Below are positions 49,817 to 63,040 of a DNA stretch of 64,000 nucleotides, one piece after another. Source of the DNA: Malurus cyaneus samueli. Its lineage: Eukaryota > Chordata > Aves > Passeriformes > Maluridae. The notes beneath the pieces are model-generated. The model saw only the letters and a list, made by a program, of their open reading frames with translations. It had not been told where the DNA came from and made no database searches. How positions within the stretch are numbered: the stretch's first letter is position 1; every line of letters begins with the position of its first letter. Position numbers and translations under genes: made by a program. The stretch spans positions 6,588,868-6,652,867 of the forward strand of contig CM019214.1 in NCBI GenBank assembly GCA_009741485.1. Reading direction: 5' to 3'.

Positions 49817-49910
49817 AATCATGGAATCACAGAGTAATTTGTGGTGGAGGTGACCTTACAGAACATCTAGTTCCAACCCCCCTGCAATAGACATTTTTAT
49901 GGAAGGGGCT
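49817..49910 (-). mobile_element. CR1 LINE fragment, short 3' end
   Basis: 'atcatggaatcacagagta', 'gaggtgaccttacagaacat' and 'ctagttccaacccccctgc' match the CR1 3' terminus in reverse complement. The similarity fades after about 49910. Confidence 0.82.
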
Positions 49911-51060
49911 CAGTTTGAAACTACAGTTAGAAGAACATCCCATCTCAACCTGAAAGCTGTGATGAAAAACAGCTCCAGGCTCCTCATTCCATCATCCTTT
50001 TGTTTTCAGAGAAAATACCTACCTTATCCTTCCCTTTGTCTCACTAATTCTCCCCTCCTCAGGTCCTCGCTGTGACAATTCACCTGATTTAGTAATTACC
50101 AGGTTAGTACCAAAACTGCCCAATGCTCCTATGATAGCTCAGGGCAGCATCAGCTATAGCACATGATAAAAATGTAAGAAATTTGATCTTTGGTAAAGGT
50201 GATACAATGATTATTATGGCCCATTCCATGACTCTTCAGTCCTGGTTTCAGCCATGTCTCCAACCAAGCTCCCAATTAACTGACCTGCCACAATTTCCTA
50301 TTCACTGCAAGGAAAACCTACTGCTGGTGCTGAGTATGGAAATGCACAGTAGAATCACAATTTGTACCTGTCTTTGCTGCCTAAGTCTGGGGGACAATTT
50401 GGGACAGAAATTTGGCAGTTGTGCTCCTCACATCTGAGAAAAAACAGAGGAGTTTAGGAATTATGTTGATTCACCAGAAATATAAGTTAAAAAAAGTTGT
50501 CTTATATTAGACACTTCCCCAAATGAGCTTTAGCTGGTCTGTTTTGAGAAAGCCTAGAATGCCTCTAGTGAATGGTCATAAAGGGAGTAAGAGTTTCTCG
50601 CAGGGCTCAAGAAAAGTTTTAAGCCACTGGTATTTTTGAAACTCACTTTGAAAATCTGATGTGTTTGTTCTGAATATGTATCTATGTATCTATCTATGTA
50701 TCTATCTATGTATCTATCTAATCTATCTATCTATCTATCAACTATCTATATCTATATCTATCTATCTATCTATCTATCTATCATCTATCTATCTATCTAT
50801 CTATCTATCTATATATATTTTATCTAAATCATTTAGCTGGTAACAAGGACAGGCAACTGATAATGATGGCTCGCTAATGAAAGTCTTTAAAGGCTGAGAG
50901 CTTTGCTGTAATTCTTGCTTTGTAAGGTCAAAGGTTCTTCACAAAGGACACAGAAATTTTGGGTGACTGTTCTGACCTTTATTTTGGTTAAGAGTGTACA
51001 GTCTCAGCATGCAGTTATTGGAAAGAGCAATTATTAAAAAGAAAGCTGTGTCTTTCCAAA
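49911..51060. other. no gene seen; unique sequence
   Basis: Contains the imperfect tetranucleotide array at 50675. An 84-codon frame at 50183-50437 is unrecognised. Confidence 0.5.
50675..50820. repeat. (CTAT)n tetranucleotide array, imperfect
   Basis: About 145 bp of CTAT units. The left part carries regular ATGT variants (TCTATGTATC), the middle a short ATATCT block, and the right end runs into (AT)n. The variant structure suggests an old array, probably polymorphic in length. Confidence 0.95.
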
Positions 51061-51945
51061 GGTGCCGCAATGACTGCAAGACAGTTATCTCATTTTAGAG
51101 AAACCTGGTATTGGGTCTGTTGCAGTCAATATCATGACTTGATAAGCAAGAATCGGTATAATTGTGTCCCGTTAGCTATCTGATGCAGGAAGAGGACGAG
51201 CATTTTTATCAGAGCATGGATCCCTTTAGCACAGTGTGTGTCGACAGGCTAGTGGAGCGATCCCATGAGATTATTACTGCATAATGATATCATTCCACTT
51301 ACTGGAGATTTAACATTAGCAGAGTGAAAACAGAACCAGTTCTACGCATTGCAAGCTGATCTAATAGGCAATGATTAACAGAAACGTTTTAGATACGTTC
51401 CCACACACTATTGGCCAGAAGCAAAATCAATTTCTGAAGCTACTGAAGGTAACACGTGCTCTGTCTGAAAACTGAAGCCGTGCAAGCGGCCCAAACATTT
51501 CAAAATCTTCAAAAACTCCAGCATGTAGAACGGAACAGACAAAACCTGTGAGCAGCTCTGAAGTTGTTCCAAGCCTCCAATCTTGCTGGTTTTTCTGTGG
51601 TGTGAGGATTTGCTTTGGCACACACCATGTCACAGAGTTGGGCCACATCTCTCCACGCTGCTCCTGCACTCAGCTGAGTCCCAGAACATCCAACATGAAC
51701 AAGTTTTACACGCTCCACTCCAACATTTGCAGCGCAGATGGCAGCGCTCGGGAGTGAGAGTGAACAGCAGGGCTCAAACCTGAAGCCCTCAGTGTTACCC
51801 ATCTCCACATTTATAGTCAGACTGGCACTCAGATGCAATATGGATTTGCAAGGTATATTTATATTTTTTTTTTTTTTTTAACCTACATTCACTTATTTTG
51901 AATCAAACGCCATATTCCGGAGAAAAGAGGGTTATTCTTCGTGAC
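51061..51945. other. GC/CpG-elevated island, candidate constrained noncoding DNA
   Basis: CpG words recur here (GTGCCGCAA, CCCGTTAG, GTCGACAG, GAGCGATCC, CTACGCATT, AGCGGCCC, CAGCGCTCGG, TTCCGGAG), whereas the surrounding sequence is nearly CpG-free. It contains the perfect palindrome AATGATATCATT near 51285. Several overlapping open frames of 66-109 codons exist on both strands at 51408-51838, but none looks like a known protein. It is not a recognised repeat. Confidence 0.4.
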
Positions 51946-52000
51946 CAGATAGCATTGCCTTCTGCAAGAATTTCACAAGCAGTTAACTCATGTTTGATTC

Positions 52001-52024
52001 TTTTTTTTTTTTTTTTTTTTTTTT
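52001..52024. repeat. poly-T run (T24)
   Basis: Homopolymer without flanking retroposon body. Confidence 0.9.
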
Positions 52025-53549
52025 AATAATTTACATTCAGTTGAAAATTCCATTTCAATAGAAAATTTCAGTTTCAACAAACAATTTAGAATGGAAAATG
52101 AAGAACAGAATATAAAACAATAACACATTCATGCCATTTGAACCTTCCTAATTAAAGTTTGAAATGTACATGGTGCATAGGAATTAAAAAGGAAAGCCTT
52201 TCAATTTTTTTTAAAATGACATTAGCACAAGTGTTTCATTTTTAAAAACAAGAAAAAAAAAAAAAACCGTGAATTATAAAGGTAGTGGCAAGTTAAATAT
52301 ATTTTGGTATAAAGTTATTCTAAGGTCCTTGGTAAAATTTTAAATTTAACAAAAATATTATTCAGTAAACATTTTAAACCATCATAGTTTTGAAGAAATA
52401 AACTGAGTAAATTAAGAATATCTTTGCCTACGCAAACCATTTTTTGAAAGCTGTAGACTGTTCTTCAGATAAAGACATGATCTTTGCTTCCTTTTGGCTT
52501 CTTGTTAACAGACAGAATATGAAAATTCTCCCCCCTTTCCTGGTTCATGAATAAAAAGTACATTAGAAATGCTGAAACATAGTATTTGTAGAATTCTGTG
52601 TTGATAAAACTGGAAATAAACCAACTACCTCAAAAAGAAATTAATTCATTAATATTTTATTTCAAATACTCCAGATTTTTTTTTTAAAAAACAACATGTA
52701 TATTGCATTTGGTTTGTGCACAACATTTGGAATGTTATTAAAAAAAATCAGATTAAACTTGTTTTCTGCACTGTTTATTAAAATACAGTTTCCTTTCAGA
52801 AATAATTTGATAAAAATCACTGCAAAAATATTTTTAATAACAGTTTTAACTCACCTTTATTCAACATTAAATATACATCACCTGAAGCAGCAAAACATAA
52901 GCTAAACTCTTCAATTCTTTGCATATGTAAATAATTAATGTTTTTTAGTAAAATGGAAATTAATTTTTAGGTTATAAAACAAACAAACAAAAAAAGTAAG
53001 ACTCAGATCACTTATTAAAATCTAGAGGATGGAAACTCTTGCATCCTTTGTTTGCCTAAAATCCATTTTGTCCTGAGAAATATTTTTTCCCCACTTACTT
53101 GACTTACCTAATTCTGCTTATCGTTAAATTAAAACCCAGCATAAGGGATTTTTTCTTTAGGAAAAAGACATTTAAAATACATGTTACTACCTAGCTACTA
53201 GCATAGATGCAAAACTAGAACAAGCAATACATTGAGAGCAGGGATAGAGTCAGACTTCTTTACATTCTGTTTGAAATTTCCTTTTTTTCCAAATCTGCTC
53301 AGCTTCATCAGGAGAGGATGAATGTTACTGCAGAAGAAAAGCATGGAGATTTGCTCAGATTTTAGGAATGAGGAAGACAGAAACTCATTTCCCCAAGATT
53401 AATGGAATATAAAACCTAGTTTAAAGTCTGAAATAAACATTTTCCTGTTTTATCAAATTACAGGCACGAAGTTCCTCATGCAAGGCTGTCTCAACATAGA
53501 GAACACAACTGAAAATAATGGCATTTTTATACCTAATAAATACATGTAT

Positions 53550-53550
53550 C

Positions 53551-53621
<71 letters not shown>

Positions 53622-53653
53622 ATCTATCTATCTATCTATCTATCTAATCTATT
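53550..53653. repeat. (CTAT)n tetranucleotide array, near perfect
   Basis: About 25 CTAT units with single interruptions near 53621 and 53646. It has the same motif and strand as the array at 50675, and its uniformity suggests it is younger and likely length-polymorphic. Confidence 0.96.
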
Positions 53654-56600
53654 CTGAGCAAAAAGTAAGTAATTTTACTTCAGAATGAACAAGTGATGAA
53701 TTGCAGCTTTCATGCACTTGGTTTCTTGTCTGTGTAGTAAGGATTCGGAAAAACCTAATTCTGTAAAATCTAAGTGAAATATCTCTGCTAAAGTTTGCAA
53801 TAACATATCAAAAACAAAGTTTTGACTTCAGAATTATCTCGAATTAACATTAGAGACTGATAATTTTTGTCTGTTTCCAGAAAGGATGGCTAGATTTTTT
53901 GCATGGTGAAAGCAATAAGGGAAGACAAACCAACTCTCACTGTGATATCACCATCACTACAGCATTCTTTGAGGATGAATACTGTCCTTCCTATTTTCTT
54001 CTCAAGTTATTTTTTTTCCCCTATGAATTTTCGTTCTCTATCCCAGCTGCTAGCATTATTACCAGAAACTTCTAAATATCACTAAAGAAGCAAAGTTGCA
54101 GTTTCTATTTTTAGTTTACATGAGTAGGTTTTCAAGCACATGTATTGACTTCTGGTTCTAATTGCCAGCTCAGTGTAGGGTGTAACGGACCAAGAAGCAC
54201 AAAAAAACACCTTAGATATAAAACAAGATATAAATGCACCCCACCTCCTTTATATTCCTAATAATTAGCAAACATACTTTGATTTTGCACTAATGTGGGA
54301 TGTTTTCTTGAACACTGTTTTGTGTTTAATTGCATGGGTTGAGTTTTCTTTCTGTATTTAAATTCTTTTCCTTAATTGCCACTGTCTTGCACTATGAAAA
54401 TAGCACTGTAATGATTTCCACATGAATGTACAGAAAATTTAAACAGTTCATTGATTTTAAATGTCCTGTAGTTTCTTGAGTTCCAGCTGTAGATGCTGCC
54501 AAATTTTTCTCCATATCCGAAAATTCCTTAAATTTTGGAAGTAACTAAATAATCTTAATTTGTTCTTAATTTTTATAATCTGGTGCTTCATTGAAAGCTA
54601 TTGCAAAGCTACACCAACACTTTTTAATTTTTTCTTTTTTTTTTCATATAAAATTCTAATATCACTTTGCAGATGTTTAATTCTTCTTTACAAAGAATAG
54701 AAGTCAATAAGATTAAATGTACACATTTGGCATCCTTCCATTATATCATAACAACATCCATGGGCTCTACCAAAATAGGATTTTATGGTGCACAGTATAA
54801 TAGCACACAATGCTGCTGCAGTCCTTTGAAATAGGCAGTGTTCCTCCCCTGCTTTAGTACTCCAGAGATGCAAAACCAGGTAATTTCAGAAGAAATTTAG
54901 CAAATAAGTACTGGTGAGATGCAGGATGAGGTTAGTGAAGCATGAACACGTTTTATGTACATAAAATTTGGAGGTGATGGTCTTCTAGTCATGATGCCAG
55001 TATGAGATTGCTTCTTCCCTGAGGCCAAGGCCATCAGACACTTTCTGATATTTTAAGAGAAGCAAAAAAAACTCCAAAGGCTCTGAAGATTAACCCCCTC
55101 TCTAAATTCTATTCTTCTCTGTAGTATTTAGCACTTATGGCTGATGGCTTGATGCAATCTTAGAAGGAGTAGAAAAATAACAGGATTCTGTATATAGAGT
55201 ATAGGATGAGAGGGAAAACTTGAGTTTGACCTTGAACTTAACAACCTGAGATTGAAATTCTGGCTAGTTGAATGGACCCTCACTTTCTCAAGTGTTTAAA
55301 TCAGAGATGAAATGTCTTTCTAGGAGATAATCTCACCTCCAGTGACAGGTATGAAGGAAGAAGAGAATTCCTGAGCTCTTCTTCTGTTGGGTATTGGACA
55401 AGACTCCAGCATTACACTTTTATGCCATAAAGCCCTGTTCATGTATTAAAGATTTTTCCTCATCTTTCTGATTTAGCTGTATAGAAAAAAAGCAATCTGA
55501 AAGAAACTTGGGTTTAAACAGCAATTGATGAATCTCTACCTATGAGGCTGCAGTAGGGGAGGAGGGTGACAAGAAGCAGAAGGAATAGGGAACCTAAACA
55601 GGAGAGAACACTATAGAAAAAAAAAAGGGGGTTGCAGGGATAATTTTCTAACTTTTTTTGTGTTGCTAGGCATATTTTATTTGTTTATTTTTTAAATTTG
55701 TTGTTGTTTGGCCTTTTATTTTAAGACAGTGTTATGATTTATTCTTTTCTCCTTAATTAGATCACAAAAGATTTAAAGAAAAGTAGACCAGGATTATCAG
55801 TAAAACTAAAAGTGGTATCACTGATGGTTCACTTAGTGTAATTTGGAGAAGACCTTATTGATGGACTTAAAAATCATTTTTACCTGATTTGTATTTTAAA
55901 TATGAGGAAAAGGAGGTCTATTTCTGGGGAAGGCAGAAGTGTGGACAGCAGAAGACTTATTTCTATGCTTTACTTGTGCAATTACATGCTTTTATTTTAT
56001 TATTCAACAGGCCAAAAATGTACTCCTTTCCAAGAAGTATTATAATTTTCAAAATGTTTCTTATTCCAAATTGATAAACGTTTTTCCTTTTCTGTGAAAT
56101 ATTTCAGTTGGTAAGCAGGTTATTTTCTACCAGCGAATTTGTAAATACGTATTTTCTATCCAGTGTTACTGCTTACTCTTTTAAAAACTATTAACATTTG
56201 TCAGCATAAAGAACAGTTTTAGTTTTGAAGCTAAGGACAGAGATTTAAAACTTCTGTTTCCACTGGCATTTAAATATCAAAGTCATTAATAGAAAATGTA
56301 AAATATTTTTACATGTATGTGTATAGTATTTTACATACCTCCATACAGTCTGAAAATGTATGCAAGGTGCCAGTTGTCATAACTTTCTCTTGGCTATTAC
56401 TATACCTTATTTAACATTTAAACAAGAAACCAGATACTGAATACTGAACATACACTAGCAAATCTAAATGATATTTTGAATTGTTTACTTTTACTTTTTC
56501 ATCAACAGACATAGGCCTTAGGATTGCTTTCCTTTTCTGTCCTTAATTAAAAGAGGGTTGGGTTTTTTTTGTTTGGTTTGGGTTTTTGTGTTTAGGTTTG

Positions 56601-57239
56601 TTTTGCTGCTTGTTTACTCTTGTAGGACTTGGGTTTTTTTTTGCACAGAGAAAAATTTGCTATTTATTTCAGGAAATTACAATCAAACAATAATCAGAGT
56701 GCTTCAAAGAATTAGATTTTTTTAAAACTTATTTTCTTTGCTAAATACTGCATATGGTTCATTGGGCAGTAAATAAAGAGCAGCTATCTCTTCTGGTGTT
56801 AAGCCAAGAGGCAATTTGTTTTTATTTCTCTCAAAATATGGGTTGTGTGTTCCTGAACATTTCACTTTGATCCACTAATTCTCACCTGCTATACTGTGAT
56901 TACATGGATGAATTGCAAAGAGGCTGTATCAGTTCAATTGCCAAGATTGGAGCACAGTGGTTTTCCCAAGAACAAATATTTCAATTTAAAATTCATCAGA
57001 AACTCCCTGTGTGCACAATAATTTCTCACAGTTTTAAAAGACTACAGATGGGATATTTGAAATACATCTAATTATGCAAAGTGCTGGCCACCCCCCTTTT
57101 TCCTTCGTACTATATAAACTAACCACAAATGTCACTTTTAAACGGTGGCTCAGCCTTTTCTCCTGGAGCATTACCAAATTTCTTTGTGGTACATAACACT
57201 CCACCTCTCTGTAAGGTTTCCTGGGTCTAAGCTTGTATC

Positions 57240-57262
57240 TTTTTTTTTTTTTTTTTTTTTTT
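57240..57262. repeat. poly-T run (T23)
   Basis: Homopolymer. The lysine-rich minus-strand frame across it is an artefact. Confidence 0.9.
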
Positions 57263-58723
57263 GTAATTTCACTGGCACCATTTCTAGGCATTGATTTGTG
57301 TCTTAATTCCCCTTAATAGCAAAGGGGCCCTGTGTGCCAACTGCAGCAGCCCTGCAAAGACCTCCACTGACATCTCCACGGAATCTTCAGCCAAATCCCA
57401 GAGTATCAAACATGTCTTGTAGCTTATTTCTGCAGGTTTTTCCAGATCTAACACTTAAAATGAGAAGATGGATTTTTAGAGCGTGTTGTAAAGCAACAGC
57501 TACAAAAGTCACTCTGCAATTTGGGCAGTAAAAGCAATATTCCACCTTTGGCGAAGAAGCAATTGTACACGAAATCCTGCCTGATATTTCTTTTCCCTAA
57601 AGGGAAATTTTGTCTTCCAGAAGCACCAAAACCTTTATTTCAGACACATTTCCTTGAGTTTTATGGAGTGTCTCTCATTGCTAAGCCTCAGTATGAAATA
57701 TCCCCCTTTCCCACAGCTGTAGGGGAAGATGTTTATTGTCCTAAGAAGAAAACAATTCATACAATTGTAGTTAAAATATTGATATTTCTTTTTCACTGTT
57801 CTTCCCTTTGAGGTTGAATTCTGCTCGTTCATTTCCCATCCTACATGCAAAATGTATTGAAAACTGTTTATCCTACCTTCTGTTCTTCTAATTATAATAA
57901 AGTGTTTATATTTGATAAAAAACTGTGAATAAGTTAATTCTTCATCATACTGCCCCACCTCCCTGGTTCACAGCAAAATATTTATTCTATGTAGATCCTA
58001 ACTTTATCCATGTTTTCTACAAGCCTGAATGTTTTTTGCTGCTCTGAGTAGGTGGGGGGGGGGTCAAACTCCAGCTGTAACTTTAAACTTTCTCCTTGGC
58101 ATGAAATCCAGCTTATGTCAATTTTTTGAAAAAAAGGAGATCTGTCAGTCTGTGTATATATGTTTATGTTACAGATATACACTATATATTCTGAAGAAAA
58201 ATACTCAGATTTTCAACAGAAAGCAAAAACTATCTAAATCTTAGAACACAAAAATATATATTTACTGCTGTATGTATTCTATGCAATTATAGCTTAGCTA
58301 AATATAGGTAAGCTTTCCCTAACATATAAATAAAGGTTTTGTCATTGATGCCTGGGGCAGTGTTGGCAATATAAATGCATGTAATGTAGAACAGTGACAG
58401 AAACCAGCACAGATGATGGAAGTTTTAGGAAACATAAAAGTATATGCATATCTATTTCCTGAATTTCTGTTTCAGAGTATTATTCTTTGTCCCTAGTTCA
58501 GCTGTTAGGTAGTTTGTGCCCCTGGTCCATCAGCTAAAGCCAGAAGGAAGATATTTTTCTGCTTGTCTTTTTTCTGTGAGGATTTCAGCATGTAGCCCAA
58601 AATGATGATCCCCCAATTTCAGCAGGAACTCTTGCTGTGTCACTACAATTCTCTTCAGTTTATTTAACCTCCAACAGGTCTGCAGACTCTACTTTTAACC
58701 TAGAGCTAAACTTTTTATGTAAT

Positions 58724-58758
58724 AAAAAAAAAAAAAAAATTAAAAAAAAAAAAAAAAA
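58724..58758. repeat. A-rich low-complexity run
   Basis: Two A runs of 15-17 separated by TT. The Lys-rich 71-codon frame across it is not credible. Confidence 0.9.
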
Positions 58759-59352
58759 GGAAGAATCTAGGGAAAATGGAAGAAATAAGTACTGCCTTAA
58801 AAGAGAAACAAGAAATGCTGAAGACATTCAGGTTGAAATAGTTGTTTCTTGAAGTCATAAACAACACACACCACTGAGTAGTTTGAATCTTTAGAAAGGA
58901 AATAAAAACTTGTTGTTTTCTTTTTACCCATAAAGTTTCTTCTTAAAGATGTTATTACATGTGCACACAATTAGCATATAATTAAATTGATCTAATTTGA
59001 ATAAGCGGGGCTAAGACCTACAAGAATCTCCTCAGGTTCCATTTGTAAATAGTGGAAAAACATAATGCACAACTATTTTAAACTAAAATAGGTATTTAAA
59101 TTACTTCACTTGTTTGCTGTAAAAGCATTGTGTGCCTTTCCATTGACAATAAAGGGATGGATAACACAGCTGAGGTGTCTGGTTCAAAACGGGTTCATCT
59201 CTCTGTAGACATCCACAATTAGATCAATTACTTTCCATCTGTCATATTTCAAAAAGAGAGAAAAGAGGAAGAAGGTAAAGCTTCCCTTTCAGCCCCAATA
59301 CAAACAGTTTTTATATACTTGACTCACTACTCTTGAGAATGCTTCCATCGAT

Positions 59353-59650
59353 CCTAAAATCATGGAATAGTTTGGGTTGGAAGGGATCTTTAAAGGTTGC
59401 CCAACCCCTGCAATGAGCATTGCTGCATTTTCAACTGGATCAGATTCTTAGAGCCCTGTCCAGCCTGACCTTGAATAATTCATGGCACAGGACATCCATT
59501 TCTTCTCTGGACCCCCTTTAGGTACTGGAATTTGCTATAAAGTCTCCTTGAAGCCTTTTCTCCTCCAGGATGAACAACCCCCCATTCTCTTGACCTTTCC
59601 TCATAAGAGAGGTGCTCCATCCCTCTGATCCATGTTTGGCGTGGGCTGCA
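59353..59650 (-). mobile_element. CR1 LINE fragment, 3' end
   Basis: 'aaaatcatggaatagtttgg', 'ttggaagggatctttaaag', 'ctgtccagcctgaccttgaa', 'ttctcctccaggatgaacaa' and 'cctttcctcataagagaggt' match the CR1 3' region in reverse complement. A stretch in the middle is shortened relative to the consensus. The 92-codon minus-strand frame lies in the sense strand of the CR1 3' region and does not encode RT. Confidence 0.9.
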
Positions 59651-61569
59651 CAAAAGACACAGCAAAAGATTCTCTGATGTAGGAGAGAATTGTGAATAAA
59701 AAATGTTTTGGTCAAGAGCTATGAAAAAAGAGCACCACATTTTGTGCAATAGATCCAAGAGGCTTCCTGTGCTATTACTTCAATCCCTTTGTCACATCCA
59801 CACTTCTGCAAAGTTTAGAATATCCAATAATTTTCAATATATAGCATAAGTGAATTTCTATTTAATGCACCCAAATGGTGTGATATGACCTTTTTAATGC
59901 AAAACTTTGAGTAGATTTTGCATAGAAATCCAAATTCCTACTGCTTAATAAGCTGGTAGAACTTCATTTTCTTTTATAACATTGATTAAATTTTGAATAT
60001 CTCTCAGCTACAAAAACATATGGTGTAAGCAAAACATGCACAGATTGAAACATTTCTGAGGCAAAATTGGTTAACTCATTTTTTTCTGGAGCATCAGCAA
60101 GATTTAAATTTGGATTTAAACTATTAAGTCTATATAAGTTTCCATAGTATACAATTATTTTAGCTTCTTTTTAATAAGATGAGACTTTTTTCAACCTCAG
60201 TTTTCTTTACTGAGGAAAGTAACCTGTTTTCTATATTTTATTTTTAAAGCTTTTGGACAGGGGAATTATCCTATCAGGATCAGCTCTAAAAAGTCAGCCT
60301 AGATAGATCCATGTGTCTTAGATGTTCTCAAATGTGCTGAAGTTTTGTCACACAACAAAAAATGCAAATAAATGTCTCAATCACATATGAAGGGAATACT
60401 TCTATTTATCTATGATTTTTTTTTGGTCACAATCACATGCTGTTTCTTATCAAAGTCAAGTTCTTTTCTATTAAACTATTAAATAGCAGCAATCCTGATG
60501 CCTACCAGTGCAAGGTTAGAGAAGATTAGCTCAGTGATCAGTGCTTTAATCTTTACCTTGACTTCAAATTTTGCAGCTCAAAGATTTTTTTTTTCCCCTT
60601 TAGTATTGGAACTAAATGAGAATTTACTGTGTGGAAGATGGAATCACTTTACCGTGTTTCAGCCAAGTATTTAGATGATGATTTAGAGAACTAATTTAAT
60701 CAATGTCTGACTGATGTGTCAATGTATTTATTCAAGTGAATGCATCTTGTTTAAAAGGTGAATGTTTACAGGCTTGTAAGAGTAGATAAATTTAAAGGTT
60801 CATTTAAAATACATATTCCCTGATTAAAACCAAAGCTAAAGAATCACCTCCCCATTTTTTCCCTACTTTTTACAGGAGCAATTCAGTTTTAACTAAAAGT
60901 TTCAAGGAAAAAAATACTTCTTAACCTTTAAAGTATAACAGTTATATTGATACAGCATACATTCAAAGTTTAAATATTCCTTGTTTTCCAAAATAAACTG
61001 CTTTATAGGGATACAAATCACATCCAGTCTAAAACACAGTATTTAGAGACTTCAGTGTTCCTGTATTCATTAATTCCCTCAATAAATTTATTGCCATAAT
61101 TTTCCATTACTGAAGAAATATTTTATTTATTTATTAATTATTATTGTTGTTATTATTATTATAATACCTGTAATAAAGAGTTTGCCAGAGTTTTGATCCC
61201 TTGAGTGCTAAGTCTCTCATAACTGGTGTGGTATAACAGAAGTAATACCTATGTTTTACAAACACAAGTTAAGCAGCAGAATACGAGTACCAGATTAAAA
61301 CAGTTACAGTCTCATAAAAGGCAATTTCAGCAATGCAAAGTGCTCTCCCATATAAACATTATTGCCACTCTAAGGCAGTATCACTGCACAATTTCAATAT
61401 GAAAATATAGCAAATATGAAATAAGTAATTTGGAAAAAAAAAAGGACAGAAAATAGGCCAGCAGAAAATAGGCCGAATATCAAATCTATTAGATTTTATG
61501 GGACAAAATAATTACACTGAGTGGTTATGACAATGTTCTGCAACAACAGAGAAAATTGGAACATGTGTC
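59651..61569. other. no gene seen; AT-rich unique sequence
   Basis: No open frame above about 60 codons and no recognised repeat apart from the (ATT)n-like tract at 61120. Confidence 0.55.
61120..61164. repeat. (ATTT)n / (ATT)n compound repeat
   Basis: TTTATTTATTTATT followed by TTATTGTTGTTATTATTATT. Confidence 0.88.
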
Positions 61570-61980
61570 TTGAGTAAGCAGTTGGCATCTTCACCCCCTT
61601 ATGCTCTGAACTTGCAAACCCTTACCCATGGACAGAAGGTCCATTTGGGTCCGTGTCACATCCTGATGGTGACATTCTCTGTCATTCCCAGTGTCCATGC
61701 CTCTCTCTGGTGTTCCTCTGCAGAATCCATGCAGTTGGAGAGATGGGCCATTTGTAACCTCAGTTGTTCCTTGTATTTGGTAGATTTTTTGGACAGAGAT
61801 CCAGATTGGCTTGTTTTCTCTAGTTGTTTTTCTCAGCATCTGACAGCAGACACAGTAGACTGCTTCAAGCCCCAGTCTAGAGCAAATCACAGCTTCTTGG
61901 ACAAGAAAAAGGTGATATGGAGCTCTGAGCATCAGGATTTACCAGGGTGCTTGTTGGATTTGGAGCAGGATGAATAAGAA
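61570..61980. other. GC-elevated block with open frames on both strands, identity unknown
   Basis: Clearly richer in GC than its flanks. It holds a 135-codon ATG frame on + (61570-61977) and a 113-codon frame on - (61591-61932). The + product has no recognised domain; it is Cys/Ser/Leu-rich with a charged end (DLEQDE). Possibilities are an old retroposed gene fragment, an unrecognised repeat, or a conserved noncoding element. No splice or promoter context was established. Confidence 0.35.
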
Positions 61981-62477
61981 TAGCACTGGGGACATTTACT
62001 TTTCCTCTCCAGGATTGCAAATTCTCATTTTTTCATTCATTTTAGCTAGCTGTTGAATAACTTCTGCTCATGTCAGCCTAAACAGGTCTGAAACTTTCTT
62101 AATCTGTCACTGATGAAACCTAAAAATTATTAAATTTGAGGCAAAATTAACTAATTAACTATTAATTCTTGAAATGATTTTATAATGGAAAATTACTTCA
62201 AGTGAGAGCTGCAGCTATTCCATAGACCAAAAAAAACCCCAACCCAAACCTAACAAAACAAACAAACTTAAAAAACCAAACCAAAACAAAAAACGAACCA
62301 ACAACCAAGCCAGAAAAAAAAAAAAAAAAAACAAAAAAAAAAAAAACCAAAAACCAAAACAGAACAAAAAAAAAAAAAAAAAACAGGATAAGCCCAACAG
62401 GAATTTCTAAGCATTTAACTTTTTTTTTAACTGTTTGCTATTTGTGTTTAATTTATTTTCAGGAGTGTTTGCTCTTC
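61981..62477. other. no gene seen; includes A-rich tract
   Basis: Unremarkable AT-rich DNA leading into the A-rich low-complexity tract at 62228-62384. Confidence 0.55.
62228..62384. repeat. A-rich low-complexity tract (AAAAC/AACC-like)
   Basis: A runs with interspersed C and a few G. On the minus strand it gives a Phe-rich 60-codon frame, which is an artefact. Confidence 0.92.
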
Positions 62478-62680
62478 CCTGTAAAAGTCGAGAGCATACA
62501 AATTTATCCATCAGTTTACTGCTTTAATCTGCAGATAACGTCGGATGAAACGTGCAGGAAATCCAACACCAAGTGCTAAATCAAGTACCAGATCCACCAG
62601 CGAAAGAATTTATTACAGGTTCTTGCCAACAGGAACTAATTTGCTCACCTGCTATCGAGTAACCATTTCAGTGTAGTCCT
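62478..62680. other. CpG-retaining block, candidate constrained noncoding DNA
   Basis: CpGs cluster within about 200 bp (AAGTCGAGAG, AACGTCGGATG, AAACGTGC, CAGCGAAAG, TATCGAGTAA) in otherwise CpG-poor DNA. No open frame of note and no repeat similarity recognised. Confidence 0.35.
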
Positions 62681-63009
62681 GTATTCTTCCAGAAATTTTT
62701 CTGGTGTCATGTGAATCACTGTGACATTCTCAAATAAGGCAGAAAAACTAACCCTGCATTTTTGACAGCAGTTGGCTCAGCACTTGGAAGCTTTTGTATC
62801 CCCCCAAATTTCAATAAACTCTTTTCAACAGTTGTCAGCTACCACGTGGTGTTTTATTTCCTCCACAAATAGTTGCTTTGGCCACTAGGAAAACATATGA
62901 AATATTTATCACTCCTTATATTTGTGAAAACAACAGCAAGCCTTCAAAAGTAAATCGATAAGTCATCTTCTCATCCTTTAGTCCTGTTTCTAAAAGTTTT
63001 GATTTTCTT

Positions 63010-63040
<31 letters not shown>

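Larger units (their letters stand above)
51946..59352. other. no gene seen; AT-rich unique sequence
   Basis: Open frames reach 107 codons (minus strand, 57635-57958). No recognised gene or dispersed repeat was found. The stretch holds poly-T/poly-A runs, a (CTAT)n array at 53550 and a G10 run at 58054-58063. Confidence 0.55.

Noticed and set aside
50675..53653. Tandem arrays as a CRISPR-like repeat-spacer structure
   Set aside because: They are plain tetranucleotide microsatellites without spacers, in eukaryotic DNA.
61455..61475. Short tandem duplication of 'agaaaataggcc'
   Set aside because: Two copies of a 15-bp unit only; ordinary slippage.
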